From positions 13,057,016-13,121,015 of the forward strand of contig OV121098.1 of NCBI GenBank assembly GCA_921293015.1: DNA of 64,000 nucleotides, in the 5' to 3' direction. The DNA comes from Phorcus lineatus (taxonomy: Eukaryota; Mollusca; Gastropoda; Trochida; Trochidae). Shown here one piece after another: positions 23,273-35,401 of the stretch; position 1 is the stretch's first letter; each line of letters opens with the position of its first letter. The notes below the pieces were generated by a model. The model did no database searches. It saw nothing but the letters and a program-made list of their open reading frames with translations, and was not told the DNA's origin. A program made the position numbers and the translations under genes.

Positions 23273-23625
23273 TTAATGAGATTGGATATTGTAACGGAGC
23301 GACTCACCGTAGAAGGGGCAACACATACCAACAGTGCCAACCCGCTTGCATTGCCGACCAGGAAACTTGTATGGACAGAAATCCATCGCAGGCGTGCAGC
23401 CTCGTGGCATCATCATCCCTAGAAGGGACTCATTGTCCAGACCGTACACACATCCCAGAGATTTGGCACCGAGGTAGGACGGACTCTGTTTGAAGCTGTT
23501 CCTAGACCGGCGTCTCGGCCTCATTCCCAACATCTGCATTGGGAACGACTGCGTCATAGGAGGTTGGCCGAATGATGGCCCCATTGACTGTCCGTACATT
23601 TGTGATGACTGCATGAATGCCTGAA
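23273..23625 (-). CDS. secreted Cys-rich protein, exon 2 (Met/Gln-rich and six-Cys region)
   Basis: Encodes residues 17-133. The acceptor is CTACTTTTTTCAAG|TT at 23626/23625; the alternative CAG four bases later would break frame. After signal cleavage (around residues 16-19) come a Met/Gln/Ser/Pro-rich stretch (MQSSQMYGQSMGPSF), a basic cluster RPRRRSR at 52-58 that could be a furin-type processing site, and a C-terminal part with six cysteines (75, 93, 100, 109, 118, 119; pattern C-x17-C-x6-C-x8-C-x8-CC). All six could pair, as in small extracellular peptides. I do not recognise the family; a shell-matrix or mucus protein, a defence peptide or a peptide precursor would all fit. Stop TAA at 23273-23275. 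Confidence 0.7.
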
Positions 23626-23689
23626 CTTGAAAAAAGTAGACATGTTTAGAACACATATGGCCAAACAATAACCCTTATCTAAAAAGGAT

Positions 23690-23755
23690 GGAGCTTGGCC
23701 GAAGACTGTTCCGACATTCGTGGGGACATTTGAATATCTGGATTAAAAGAATACA
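23690..23755 (-). pseudogene. pseudo-exon: partial duplicate of the start of exon 2
   Basis: In the intron of the Cys-rich protein gene, the minus strand reads TTTTAATCCAG and then sequence resembling the first ~65 bases of exon 2 (GAATG-CGGAACAGTC, then TTCGGCCAAGCTCC against TTCGGCCAACCTCC), with an internal deletion. The frame ends after PFRM-like residues at a TAG. It appears to be a decayed tandem duplicate of part of the exon. Confidence 0.55.
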
Positions 23756-23849
23756 GGAAATATGGTTTAATAACAATAGCAAATGTGTCTGCTCTTTGAA
23801 TCTTTGTTTATGACTTGATCGAACTTTGTTCTGCTGTCAAACCGCTGTA

Positions 23850-23945
23850 GAGAGCAAACCCCGATAAAACGAGTCGCATCCCGGTAGAGTTAATATTTTG
23901 AAATTTTATTTCCTCGTAACACGGTCGATTTTTATTAGACTGCAA
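23850..23945. repeat. fragment of the inverted-repeat element seen at 60063-60487
   Basis: GTAGAGAGCAAACC-CG, then GTAGAGTTAAT, then TTTTATTTCCTCGTAACACG and GTCGATTTTTATTAGACTGC follow the order of the right arm of the 60-kb element. It lies inside the intron of the Cys-rich protein gene. Confidence 0.6.
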
Positions 23946-24203
23946 GAGAATGGGGCATATATCAAGGAACCCAAAACGCATCTCTGTAAGTAGTTTGTCT
24001 ATATAGGTCAGTGTCCGCAGTTGATTTGAAAATAGATTCTTTCACGGAAAGTAGTGCAATGAAAATCCTTTTTAAATGAATCTTAAAATCGTCGCGAACA
24101 AAAAAAAATGATTCAGCATAAACTATAAAATGTAAAGTAAAATATTAATAGTTAAAGAATTTGAAAGTTCCTGATATATAACAAGTTCTGAAAAATTACA
24201 TAC

Positions 24204-24252
24204 CATTGGTAAAGGTTGCAGCAAGGACACAAAGACAAACAAAGGCAAGCAT
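24204..24252 (-). CDS. secreted Cys-rich protein, exon 1 (signal peptide)
   Basis: On the minus strand an ATG at 24252 opens MLAFVCLCVLAATFTN, a compact signal peptide. After 16 codons plus one base, the sequence reads ATG|GTATGT, a good donor (24204/24203). The one-base phase matches exon 2 (G|TT = Val). The overlapping 62-codon frame (24123-24311) is in another frame and is a shadow. A TATA-like TGATAAAAGG (complement of 24326-24335) lies about 75-85 bp upstream of the ATG, which would give a short 5' UTR. The exon was found by looking for a start for the exon-2 frame rather than by length. Confidence 0.72.
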
Positions 24253-24325
24253 CTTTTAAGCTTTAAAAGTAGATGTTCCGTCAATTGTGAGGTAGGACGA
24301 GTGAGTAACACCGGATAAGGGGGAT

Positions 24326-24335
24326 CCTTTTATCA
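24326..24335 (-). promoter_or_regulatory. TATA-like box of the Cys-rich protein gene
   Basis: TGATAAAAGG on the minus strand, about 75-85 bp upstream of the start codon at 24252, so a transcription start near 24300 would be expected. From 24340 to 25045 the sequence is AT-rich with nothing else recognised. Confidence 0.35.
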
Positions 24336-25045
24336 CGGGGGCCAGAATTGTTGGTCACCGTCGTGTATTCTGTCAACGGTGGAGGACAGGGTAATAAAGT
24401 AGGATATTGTTACCTAGCAACCGGGGACAAAGGTAACACATATTAACAAAATTATGGTTTCGTTAACATGACGAAAATAACTCCAAAAGGAGGTTTTATT
24501 TAGACGAAAACAGAATTTATCTCTCACGAAAAGCTTGTTTGGAAAGAAGTTGAAGATAAAGCAAACACGTACCAACACGCTTCATAGAGAGCTGCCTTTT
24601 TGATGAATGTAGTTTATTGTTCTTTTATGAGATTAACATTAAACAAATTTAAGTGAATGGTAACCTATTTAAGAAATAATTCATATCATAGAACAATTAT
24701 TTTGAAACGATTGCTCATTGTCGAATAGGTAACCATGGTTACTCCCAAGCTGTTAATCATTTGTCAACACTTTATATAAAATATGTTCATTAAAAAGGCA
24801 AAGTAAACAAATAATAATTTAAACCTTTAATGTTGTTTACCGGAAAATATCATACGAGTGAAAACAATTGGTGACAATCTTCTAGTATGGATAATTCATT
24901 ACGTAGTAGTAAATTTTGAAATAATTCCTAAAAACATCAATTAATGGTGCAAATTGATTTTTTGTATAATTTCATTGTGGAGTAAACAAATTAAACCACG
25001 CTAAAAATGAAATTCACGATTGATTGTGATATCATTCTATCGAGT

Positions 25046-25742
25046 TCTGTCAAAACGCAGAACTGCAAAACGCAGAATCCCAATTAGCAGAAATGAAAAG
25101 TTCATTGTCAGGCTGGTCACACCTATTCAATTAAGTAATGGACTGGTCCACTCTGACAGTGAGTAGAGCGACACAGTCAAATTAGCAGATCACTGAATCA
25201 ACAGGTCAATGTTCAACAGTATGAACCTCCCGGTATATGTTTATATGAAAACACTGAGCAGATCACTGAATCAACAGGTCAATGTTCAACAGTATGAACC
25301 TCCCGGTATATGTTTATATGAAAATACTGAGTAGTAACACACTGTAACAATATATTCAGCACTCTATCAAAACATTGTTAAACAGTATAATCCTCCCAGG
25401 TACATGTGTTTATATGAAAATACTCTATCAAAACATTGTTTAGAGTATGAACCTCCCGGTATATGTTTATATGAAAATACTGAGTAGTAACACACTGTAA
25501 CAATATATTCAGCACTCTATCAAAACATTGTTAAACAGTATAATCCTCCCAGGTACATGTGTTTATATGAAACATGAAAAAACATGCACAATACATGTTT
25601 ACACAACAAATTGTATTTTTGTCTTCATTTCATTTCCTATCGGGCCGTTCCATTATATTATGAGGGTTCAGGTGTGTGCAACCAACCATAAATGTTGTTG
25701 TTTTAGCAGTTCTGCGTTTTGCAGTTCTGCGTTTTGGCAGGT
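25046..25742. mobile_element. non-autonomous TIR element with internal duplications
   Basis: The ends are inverted: CTGTCAAAACGCAGAACTGC at 25049 onward and GCAGTTCTGCGTTTTGGCAG ending at 25740, about 30 bp each, each itself a tandem of AAAACGCAGAACTGC. Inside, two segments of 75-180 bp are directly duplicated (GAACCTCCCGGTATATGTTT at about 25225, 25300 and 25450; CACTCTATCAAAACATTGTT twice). No transposase. Such an element would depend on a related autonomous copy. Confidence 0.75.
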
Positions 25743-26885
25743 AACCCACCTGTACTGTCTTTATGGTTTTCGTATTCAAAGCAGTGTTATCCTTAAAATA
25801 CACAAATAATAAATATGCAATTAAATATTGCGTAATGACGAAAGTCGGTTAAACAAACTAAGCAAAGAAAAATGTAAAAATCAAACTTTTGTGATTGTAT
25901 CATTTTTATCTTAATTTGTTGAAATGTCCACAACCGATCTAATAATCGTTCCGATGGAACCTATGCGACATAAGAAATGTTTCGTCGGTCGAAAGTCAAC
26001 TTAGTAATGTCATTTTTGTTGAAATATGACGCAATAAGTTTATCATAATGTTTGGAACAATGACAATATTGAATTTTAAAAAAAAACAACATTACCGTGA
26101 AAAGATATGTAAAATAAAATATGTCCAAAAAAAAAGAATTGTTTCTAAATAAATTAACTATACCATGTCGACAGCATCACACAGAGTTAAAGGTCAAGGT
26201 GAAGTGTTGCTTAACTTTTTTCTCTATGTATATGGTAAAGTATATGTTCATTTTGTTACCCTAAGTATTCATTCGTGGGAAAACAAACACTTGGCCGTAA
26301 ACAACATTAAGTAAAGATGATAAACAGGGGATATTTGTGGAAGATTTTAGTTGATAACCTCATGTTTGACTTGATGGATTAAGTACGTCCGCGTTGAATG
26401 ATGGAGGATGTGTCACGTGACCTACTTCTTCTTCATTCTATTTTATTTTACAACGCAGAACTCAAATTTATTTTGAATTATTCGCTTGTAACAATAATGA
26501 TTGAGATGTAGCAACGACTTTAAGAATAACTTTATTTGACATTTCGTAAATTGTGATGGAAGACTAAGTAATCGAGGAAAGTGATAAATTGAACAAATTT
26601 ATATTGAAAAAAAGCTTCGGTCACATAGTCAGCAAATAGCCGTGTGGCCATCACAAAATATGTATCATCTAAATATACATAGTAAACTTTCTGACTTCTG
26701 ATATCTTACTTAAATTATATATATTGTATAATTCCTTTCGCAACATCCTTCAATTTCTCAAAATTTGGATAACATTAATATATTAGCAAGGATTTATTAA
26801 AATGATTATGGCGTTTGTTAAATACGAATTTGGCAGGCTTCATACTTTAATTTCTTTCAAGATTTAGAAAGCTACATATTTACCA
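25743..26885. other. no recognised feature
   Basis: AT-rich sequence without a supported gene, repeat or RNA. Confidence 0.4.
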
Positions 26886-27500
26886 TTGTCTTGTGGAAAG
26901 CATCACACTGCCCGTGGCATTGGGGGGAGACTCATACTGCCAGTGGAAAAAGGTTCATACTCCCCGTGGCGTTGGCGAGAGCTTCATGCTCCCCGGGTCG
27001 TTGGGAAAAGCTCCATGCTCCCCGCGTCATTGGGAAAAGCTTCATGCTCCCCGCGTCGTTGGGAAAAGCTTCATGCTCCCCGCGTCGTTGGGAAAAGCTT
27101 CATGCTCCCCGCGGCGTTGAGAAAAGCTTCATGCTCCACGCGTCGTTGGGAAAAGCTTCATGCTCCCCACGTCGTTGGGAAAAGCTTCATGCTCCCCGCG
27201 CCGTTGGGAAAAGGTTCATGCTCCCCGCGGCGTTGGGAAAAGGTTCATGCTCCCCGCGGCGTTGGGAAAAGATTCATACCTCCAGTGGCGTTGGCGAGAG
27301 CTTCATACCCCCCGTGGCGTTGGCGAGAGTTTCATACCCCCCGTGGCGTTTGAACATTTTTCCAACGCCACGGGGAGTATGCACATTTTTCCTACGCCAA
27401 AGAGGTATAAAGCTCTCGCAAACACCAAGGGGACAATTAAGCTTTTTCGTACGCGACACGGAGTATGAAGCTCTCGCCAACGCCACAGGGAGTATGAAGA
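26886..27500. repeat. 29-bp minisatellite with an inverted tail
   Basis: From 26886 to about 27352 a 29-bp unit (GGGAAAAGCTTCATGCTCCC then GCGTCGTT) is repeated about 16 times. At 27352-27362 the orientation flips: 27333-27350 pairs with 27363-27381, and the units that follow read on the other strand (GGGAGTATGAAGCTCTCGCC). Long frames exist in all three plus frames (251, 155 and 102 aa) because 29 is not a multiple of 3; each reads the same unit in rotation. I treat these as non-coding. Confidence 0.9.
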
Positions 27501-29700
27501 TATCGGCAATTCCATGGTATTTAAGAAACTCTCTGCAACTCTATTTGGAGCATGATTCCATCCTAAAATGCCAATTATTTGCCAGTTATAAATATGAATA
27601 TATATATGAAAGGTTAATAAAGCTTTTACAACTTACAGGGAATTAACGGGTAATATTTCAAGAAAAGAAAGTAGTTTAATATTTTGAAGACAATGAAAAA
27701 TATTTCTACATTTATTAGATAAGTTCAAAGTTCTGTTGTCATTGTTTCGATTTTTATCAGCGTCCGAATTTCATACTTATGATAATAAGTAAGAACAACA
27801 ATTTTAATAGTATTTATTCAAAATGCGTTAAATGTATACTAGTAGGCTCAAATTGCTTTTAAGACAGCACGTTATTATTAAGAATGCTTTTGGCAAAATA
27901 TTCAATAGTCAGTCGAACTAACATGTACATGGTCTTTTTTACCATATAATTATTAGTTTTGTTTTTCAAAAACATAACAATAATCAACAAAAAAATTTTT
28001 TTTTTAGAAAATACCGAAAAGTGAAGGGCGCCACTGAAAAAGTTATAGATAAATGTCCAAATGGATTTGGTTGGTGCCAAAATACCATTAATCTTAATAT
28101 AGATTGAGAAGTCTCATATTTCATTTTGAAACGCCAAACAGTTAGCTTTCCTTAATACAGTCTTACACATGCACTGATTCCGAAATTTCGATACGATCAA
28201 TTCTTTTAAATAACATTAAATATTAAAAGTAACCATAGATTCTAATCTGTTTTTTCTTTTCCATAGAATAATATACGATATGTAGGCTTTTTATTTCTCC
28301 GCAAGCAGCTACATTGCTACTTTTAATATATAACTTTGTACTGAAATTTTACATCATTTGTAACTTGTGGCCTCCAAGACTCCAGCAAGTTATGAGTGTC
28401 TTCTTAATCAATTTTTGTTCCGTAATTTTATATTATGACTTTCCCCACATATTTAACAATTCTTCTTTTAATTACGTTTTTAAATGAACTTGGATGGATT
28501 AAAAGGCTAAAAGTAGGTAGATTTAAATCATTTTAGCAATCAGAGCAAATAAATCTTATGCCTCGCAGAAACATCTGAAAGTAAATCCACTTCTTTGAAC
28601 TATTTGACATCCCTTCGTATTTAATAGGGAAAATAAACATCTACTGATTTCTACGGCTCTAACCACTGTAGAAATACGTACGGTTTGAGCAGTCATTCAA
28701 GTGATTGGGACTTTCTTGAATTGCTTTGCCGATATTGCTGTAGGTCCAACCATGTTCCACACACAAAGCTGATTATGTATAAAGATCTGTGTTTTATGCA
28801 TAATAATTCTTCTTTGAACTAAGCACGTGCGATATAAAAGGCTTGAGTTAGTTAAAGTGGAAGTTAAGAAAAATTGAAAAGAAGAAATAAGCGTTGCGTG
28901 AACATTCATGTATTAAAAAACTTTTATTTCCTTAAATAGTCTTGCAAGTAGTATTATTTGGCCCGGCTTCTATCCCAAAACTGCCAATGGAAAGCCACAA
29001 GTTTCATACCAATATCTTTTAACAATGTTTTCTAGTAATAATGACAAATAGAGGTGAGGTGATACGCTTTCAAGATTATTTCCCTTATATAATTGATAAT
29101 TAAATGTCAGTTGTGTGTTTGGAATAAGAACAATGTCAAACGTAATCTACAATGTATCTCTTGTGATCTAGGAGAGCTTGTATGCACCTTGTTTTGTTTG
29201 CTGCATTTCAACAGCCAAAACACCTAAAGCAATGCTTATTTAAGAATAATGAATAATTTTGAATTAAGCAAGTTTTCAAATTCAATACGTCCTTTTCAAA
29301 TTCTCAAATATAGGAAGTCGAATTTGATATCGAATTTGACAGCCGATATATTTACCAACCTCGAAATACATACAAATACAACACCAAATATATACACAAG
29401 ACTACAGATAACTAACCTTTGTACTATGAAAACACATCCAGACCACCATGGTCTCGATCCTTATGTATGTAAAGATTATCAATCAGATGGTCAAAGCGAC
29501 TGGACAACACAACTTCTAAAGAAAAATAATGACATTAACCTTTTAAAGCCTACATTACGCTTGGCTGACTTCAGAACAATAGAACTTACATGAAGAAACT
29601 GAGTGAGGGGCAGCATGGGGACAGATTGCAATGTTAAAGCATGAAGTGCAAACTGAACTTAAGTTAAGTTTATCTCAAGACTACACTAAGATTGAATTGA
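27501..29700. other. no recognised feature
   Basis: AT-rich intergenic sequence. A 114-codon plus frame at 29249-29593 has no recognisable domain, start context or neighbours and is not called. Confidence 0.4.
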
Positions 29701-31200
29701 TATACTCTTCAAAAAAAGAAACATAACATTCACTTTCAATGATACACATTTTAATGGGAAACCACATGTTGCAAAAACCAGCAATGAGAAAATAATCTAA
29801 GGTTATCAGCTGATAGTGACATCAATAAAATTGATGGATTGCTCACAAAATTAAACGTCAGTATCAGTGAACAGCACCATGGGGTGTCACAGTTTAATAC
29901 CGGGTATGTCCACCATTAGCGTTGCCTGGCATCTCCTACCCATGGAAGCAACGAGATGTTGAACAGTACGTTGTGGGATGTTCCTCTATTCCTGTTGGAG
30001 AGCCTGGAACAGTTCTTGGAGGTTTCCTGGAGGAGGATCACGTTGACGAAGCCTCCTGTCCCACAAATGCTCTATCGGCGAGAGATCGGGTGATCGAGCA
30101 GGCCAGGGTAGCACATTGATGTTGTTCCTTTGGAGGTAGTCCTGACACACACGGGCAATATGCGGTCTGGCATTGTCATGCTGAAACGTCCCTCCATGGC
30201 GATGCAGAAAAGGAACAACATGGGGTTGCAAAATCTCATCTCTGTAGCGTACACCTATCAATGAACCTGCAACTTGCACCAACTCTGTTCGACCTGCGTG
30301 AGTGATGCCACCCCACACCATCACGCTCCCCCCTCCAAAACGGTCAGCCTGTTGCACACAGTTTGCAGCGAACGTTCATTACGTCTCCTGTAAACTCTTG
30401 CCCTTCCATCAGCCCTGTGCAGCATAAATCGAGACTCTGAAAAGGACTGTCCTCCACCACGCACGAGTTTGCACGCGATGATGATTACTCCATCAAAAAC
30501 GTTCAGCGTAATGACGTGGTGTCAGGACGTTACGTCTAACAGGTCGACGTGCTCGGATTCCTGCTTCCCTCAGTCGGTTGCGAACTGTCTGATCGGAGAT
30601 CCGACGTAACCCAGGCACGCTGTGTACAGTTTGTGAAGCTGTCCTCAAGCGATTACGGAGATGTTGAAGTCGAATATAGCGATCTTGCGCAGGGGTGGTA
30701 ACTCTTGGTCTCCCAGCTCTAGGACCATCATTGGCAGTTCCTGATGTGGTATACCGAATCCATAGCCTGTTGATCGTTGCCCTGGAAACATGCATGGCTC
30801 TTGCAACAGTCTGCTGTGTCTGTCCTGCCTGCAAACGGCCGATGGCAGTGTGACGTTGTGCTTGTGTTAGAAGTGGCATTATTGCATCAAGCAAGACAAG
30901 AAGACGGGCCAACTAATGGGAATGAGAACATGCTGGCTTTATAACCCTTTGTCAAACCTTGACTGCACGTGCAGCAGTTTAAAGTTAAGTTGCACGTGCA
31001 CACGTCAACAACAGGAGGTGGATTTTAGCGAAACTGTTCCTTTACAAATGCGTTTGGGCGATATGTTCATCAATTTCATTAAGATTGTATGGAAATAATT
31101 TTGTTTAATTGATTTTTTAATGTTTTATTAATTTCTTTCAGTTAATGTTTATCTTATTCAAAATTATTGGAATGTAACATTTCTTTTTTTGAAGAGTATA
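29701..31200 (-). mobile_element. Tc1-like DNA transposon, full length with TIRs
   Basis: About 1.5 kb, bounded by TA dinucleotides and inverted ends: TACTCTTCAAAAAAAGAAAC at the left (29703) and its counterpart GTTACATTTCTTTTTTTGAAGAGTA-type sequence ending at 31198. The arms are about 30 bp with only a few differences, so insertion is fairly recent. The transposase lies inside on the minus strand. A CACGTGCA pair at 30966-31000 sits between the transposase start and the right end. Confidence 0.9.
29986..30912 (-). pseudogene. Tc1-like transposase, inactivated
   Basis: The 5' part (30493-30912) encodes the DNA-binding half: two helix-turn-helix regions (QTQQTVARAMHVSRATINRL and a second near NRLRTASQTVH) joined by a GPRAGRPRVTT linker. 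The 3' part (29986-30357) encodes the catalytic half, with GGGSVMVWGGI, HDNARPH (second Asp) and WPARSPDLSPIEHLWD (third acidic residue). Between them there is a TGA replacing a codon after ERF (about 30491), a loss of about 5 bases exactly where the first catalytic Asp (SDESRF motif) should be, and a further frameshift near 30357. The element therefore cannot move itself. Internal stop and missing DDE residue agree. Confidence 0.88.
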
Positions 31201-34200
31201 TTTTAGAGAACATAAAATGTTGAATCTAAAATAATGATTTAAATGGTTAGATTAACTTTAATTGATGAATTTTATTTCTCATCAATAGATCATAAGACAA
31301 TTTTGTACACGTCAAAATTATGTAAAATCCAAAATATTGACGTCAAAATTTCATTGGCAGGTTAGTAATAGAGTTATACAAGACTGTTAGCCCGATTGAT
31401 ATCATTGTATTCAAAGAGCTTTGATGTTTCAATACGTGATGTAGTAGGATTATTAAATTGGTTCACATACTTGAGCTAGTGCACTATAAAATCCTTTATA
31501 AGAAAGTTTACATAAAGAAATCATTTAATTACGAAGGGAATTTCTGGTTCTTCGATTAAGATTAAGAAATTCCAAAACAAATAACGGACTTTATAAACGT
31601 CAGTTCACGCAAACATACAGTTTCAGGGAAAATGTTAGCCACGCCCATATTTGCGGTGAAGGAAAGACCAAAGGCATAACACTTTGTTTCCCGTTTACCT
31701 CCCGATAAAATTTCAGCTTAAAATTTCACCCCCCCCCCCCCCCCCCAACCCTCACCCCCCTATCCCCCTCCATAGCAGAACGAAACTAACTTTTTTTAAA
31801 TCCTTGACGTGACTATTAAGCAAATCTGAGTGGTAACAGTGTATAAACTTGGATGCAGTGTGTCATTTTTACAAATTTCCATGGGTACCCCCCTCAGCCA
31901 CTTATTCTCTGAAGCGTCACACCAGAGATGGATGTCCTCATATCTTTGGTTCTCATTATCATAGAACCATAATCTTGGTATCCAAATGTATGTTTCGAAG
32001 GTCACTGAATTCATTGACAGACATTTCAGATAGCTACCATGAGTCATTTGTACGAAATTTTAGGTTTCCGTTACCAAAACTCATCATTCATGACTTCCAA
32101 CGGTAACATTTCTGTTTTCTCTTCTCTACAGTAAATGTATATCATTTTATTTTACATTATTTGCACTAAGAGTAGAATTATGAGTACTTGCAACTCTTTT
32201 GTGTACTTATGTGTACTTATAACACACAAATCAAGTGTCCAAAAGCAAACTAATCCGTTAATCTACTATCATTGAAATACACCAACTCAGCCTTGGAAAA
32301 TCTCACAATTTTGTATTTTGAATGTGTTGTTTTACTTCTTAATCATTGAGAATTTAAAGGGATAGATTTAAAGGGTACAAAGAAGAAAGATTCCACATTT
32401 GTACTAATTCCGTCATTACACACATCACAGTCATGTAGTATAGGAGTACATTCTTGCAAATTATTCATTTTCAATCTCCATATGACTGTTTGATTCAGCT
32501 GCGTTTTGGACATCAGCAATTTATCAAAATCATAGTTTTAAGAGAGAGCATAATCATCAATAACATCACCATACACCATACACCACAACAATCATCATTA
32601 TCATCCTCAAAGCTGTCACGTTGCGGGGCCTTGATGTCGATCAACTCTCTGGGAAGAGCGTAATTGCTCTAGCTTCTCATCCACAAGAGACGAACTATGA
32701 CTCTCATTAGCAACAAGAACAACAGGCATTGGAACATGAGATGTCTTCCATAGAGACACCTGCTCATTGAAATGCATTGTATGATACTCTAGGCTTTTGA
32801 TGGTATCATGATAGTGTCCATGTTACATTGTTTGACTCATGCCTATATTGTCTTCATCATAACTAAAAGCCGGTAAGTTAATACAGGCCTCCAGATAATT
32901 ATTTGAACTCAGGGGTATTTCACTCCTCAAAATAAAAATACAGGGGTAATTTTACCACATGAAAAAAATAGGAGTATTTCAAGGTTTGTCGTTTTCATAT
33001 CCTCATTCCGAGTTAGCATCTTTTTCGATGATAGTCGTTGATTATATTTTCCACACGTTCAAGCTGCAAATAAACGAGAAATTTATCTTTAACGGATTAT
33101 AAACTAGGTAATCTTTGTTTTCATACAGGTTGGCATTAAGCTACTATTCGAGATGTAAAGATCAGACATGTAGAAATTAAATTTTATTTTTACAAGTCAC
33201 GATCACTCCTGTATACATATATCTCGTATTCAGGGAAGGTTCTGCGTATCTGTCACTCATTGATTTCATTCTTAATGCGTATATATGAATAACCCGTGCG
33301 TATTTATGCAGATACGCATCCTATCTGGAGCCCTGTGCTATGCTCTCGGCCTAAATATTACTACCAACATTCAGTCTTCTGTATGGTAGGGATCACAGGT
33401 GGCAGTGACCCTGTCAGGCGTGACCTCCACCTTGTGAACTTTCACTGGATTGATGGATGAAACCCTTCATATAGGCCGATCTCATGTTGACCGTTCCTAT
33501 AAATTGACCATAATTGTTGTGAGTTGTTGTACAATGTAGGCTGATGGATGAGAGTAGTCCTGCTTCATGACTGTGTATATCAAGGAGCCTAAAGAAAGCT
33601 AGGAACTCTAAGAAAATTGTCATTATTTTGTAAAATCATCATGTCTCATTTTAAGAGATAAGATATTTAACCTTAGAATGGCATGTCAACCTTTTATTGA
33701 ATGCAATGTATCATGTATCATTGTATATATATCCATGTACCTCTTATGCTGCAGTTTGCAGCCTGAGTGTAATAAAGTTCAGTTCAGTATACAGTCTACG
33801 TCTACATTCAGCAAGTCTAGATTGACTGAATAGCCCAAAGAAAAAGATATTTTGGATGAAGGAACTGTGAATTATTAAAAATTTTCATAGACTAAATTTT
33901 AGTCTAGGACGAGAGGTGCAGTTTCTTATATTTTGTCTATGAATGTTGCTTGAAACATTCTTTTAAGTAAAGGTTAAGTTTCGAAGACGAGGTGGATAGA
34001 TTGTAGAGTAACTCAGGTAGGTCAAAAGCTGTGTTCATACACCAAGACATTATTAACCGGCTTATAAACTAGCTAATCCACTGCATGAGTAAAAGTGAAA
34101 TTCCCAGCTAATTTGGTAAGCTATATCACGAACTTATGTTATGTTTGTAGATCATAAAATATGGTAATGCAAAAGAACGAGTTAAAATATCATCAAACAA

Positions 34201-34616
34201 TTTCAGAGTGTTCTTATTTGAAAGTTTCTGATCCTGAAACTTGACATGTAAATGCTTGGAACCATTAGGCACTTCCCTTGTTTTGGCAACATATGCACCA
34301 CATTAACAATGCTTATTTGACTACACATGCATCTGTTCCCCGCAATCTAGGATTGATCATAATCTGCAGACTGGTCCCTCACATGTGCACTGTCGTCAAG
34401 CATTCATGCTTGCTAACGGTACATGCCTTATGATATAGTTCCTAAGTATTTATCCCTTCATATTTGAATTGCAAAAGAAACTCCACAATATGAAAATAAA
34501 AAAATAAAAAAATTGATTTAAAAAGGAATCGGTGGACCAATATTGGAAGAGAGTAGAAGTTTTTCAACAAGTAGAAATATTTTCTATTTAATAAATGGCA
34601 ATTCCTCTGCGTCAAA
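31201..34616. other. no gene; poly-C tract and a possible LINE tail
   Basis: Mostly AT-rich. It holds an 18-C run at 31729-31746 followed by more C tracts to 31770. Near 33750-33790 the sequence GAGTGTAATAAAGTTCAGTTC resembles the short-repeat 3' tail of a LINE, but no coding part precedes it. No frame in this stretch is convincing. Confidence 0.4.
31729..31770. repeat. C-rich tract able to form G-quadruplex/i-motif
   Basis: 18 consecutive C, then AACCCTCACCCCCC, TATCCCCCTCC. The minus strand has four or more G runs of 3 or longer with short loops. Confidence 0.7.
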
Positions 34617-34872
<256 letters not shown>

Positions 34873-35158
34873 CAAGTTTACATTATCGTCTATAGCTGTT
34901 GGTCTCATGTATCAATATCTAAATATGTAATGAAGAAAAGTAAAATAAGCAACAGATACTTTGTCAATAATGTTGTTTATTTTCAAAATGATATGATATA
35001 GCATGACCATTAAAAATAGCAGATTTTTCTTACATATAATGACACACATTGAGAGTCGAGACCAAAAAAAGGGGCACATATCATATTATGGGAGTCAAAT
35101 ATATCTAACTTCATGGAAATGGTGTTATTTCACCGACAAGTAGTGGTTGTTTCTGAAA

Positions 35159-35181
35159 TTTATTATCTTATCTTATTTATT
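35159..35181 (-). terminator. poly(A) signals of the PAN-EGF-mucin gene
   Basis: Two AATAAA hexamers on the minus strand, complement of 35176-35181 and 35159-35164, about 430-450 nt after the stop codon at 35613. They are the first such signals downstream and bracket a plausible cleavage site. Confidence 0.4.
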
Positions 35182-35401
35182 AGCAGTTGTCCGAAGAGAA
35201 GTAGTAGTTGCTGTTGTAGTAGATGTTGTCTTAGTTATTGTAGGAGAAATTGTTTAAGTTGTTTAAGGAGTAGAAGTCGTTGTAGTTGTAAGATTAATAG
35301 TGGCCGTTGTCCGAGTAGAACTAGTAGTTGCTGTTGTTTTAGTTATTTTAGGAATAGTTATTTTAAATATTTTAGTTCTTGTAGGAGTAGAAGCCGTTAT
35401 A

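Noticed and set aside
26886..27646. Plus-strand frames of 251, 155, 102 and 75 aa
   Set aside because: Three rotations of the same 29-bp repeat; the unit length is not a multiple of 3.
29249..29593. 114-aa plus frame
   Set aside because: No family, no signal peptide, no neighbouring exons; composition like the surrounding AT-rich DNA.
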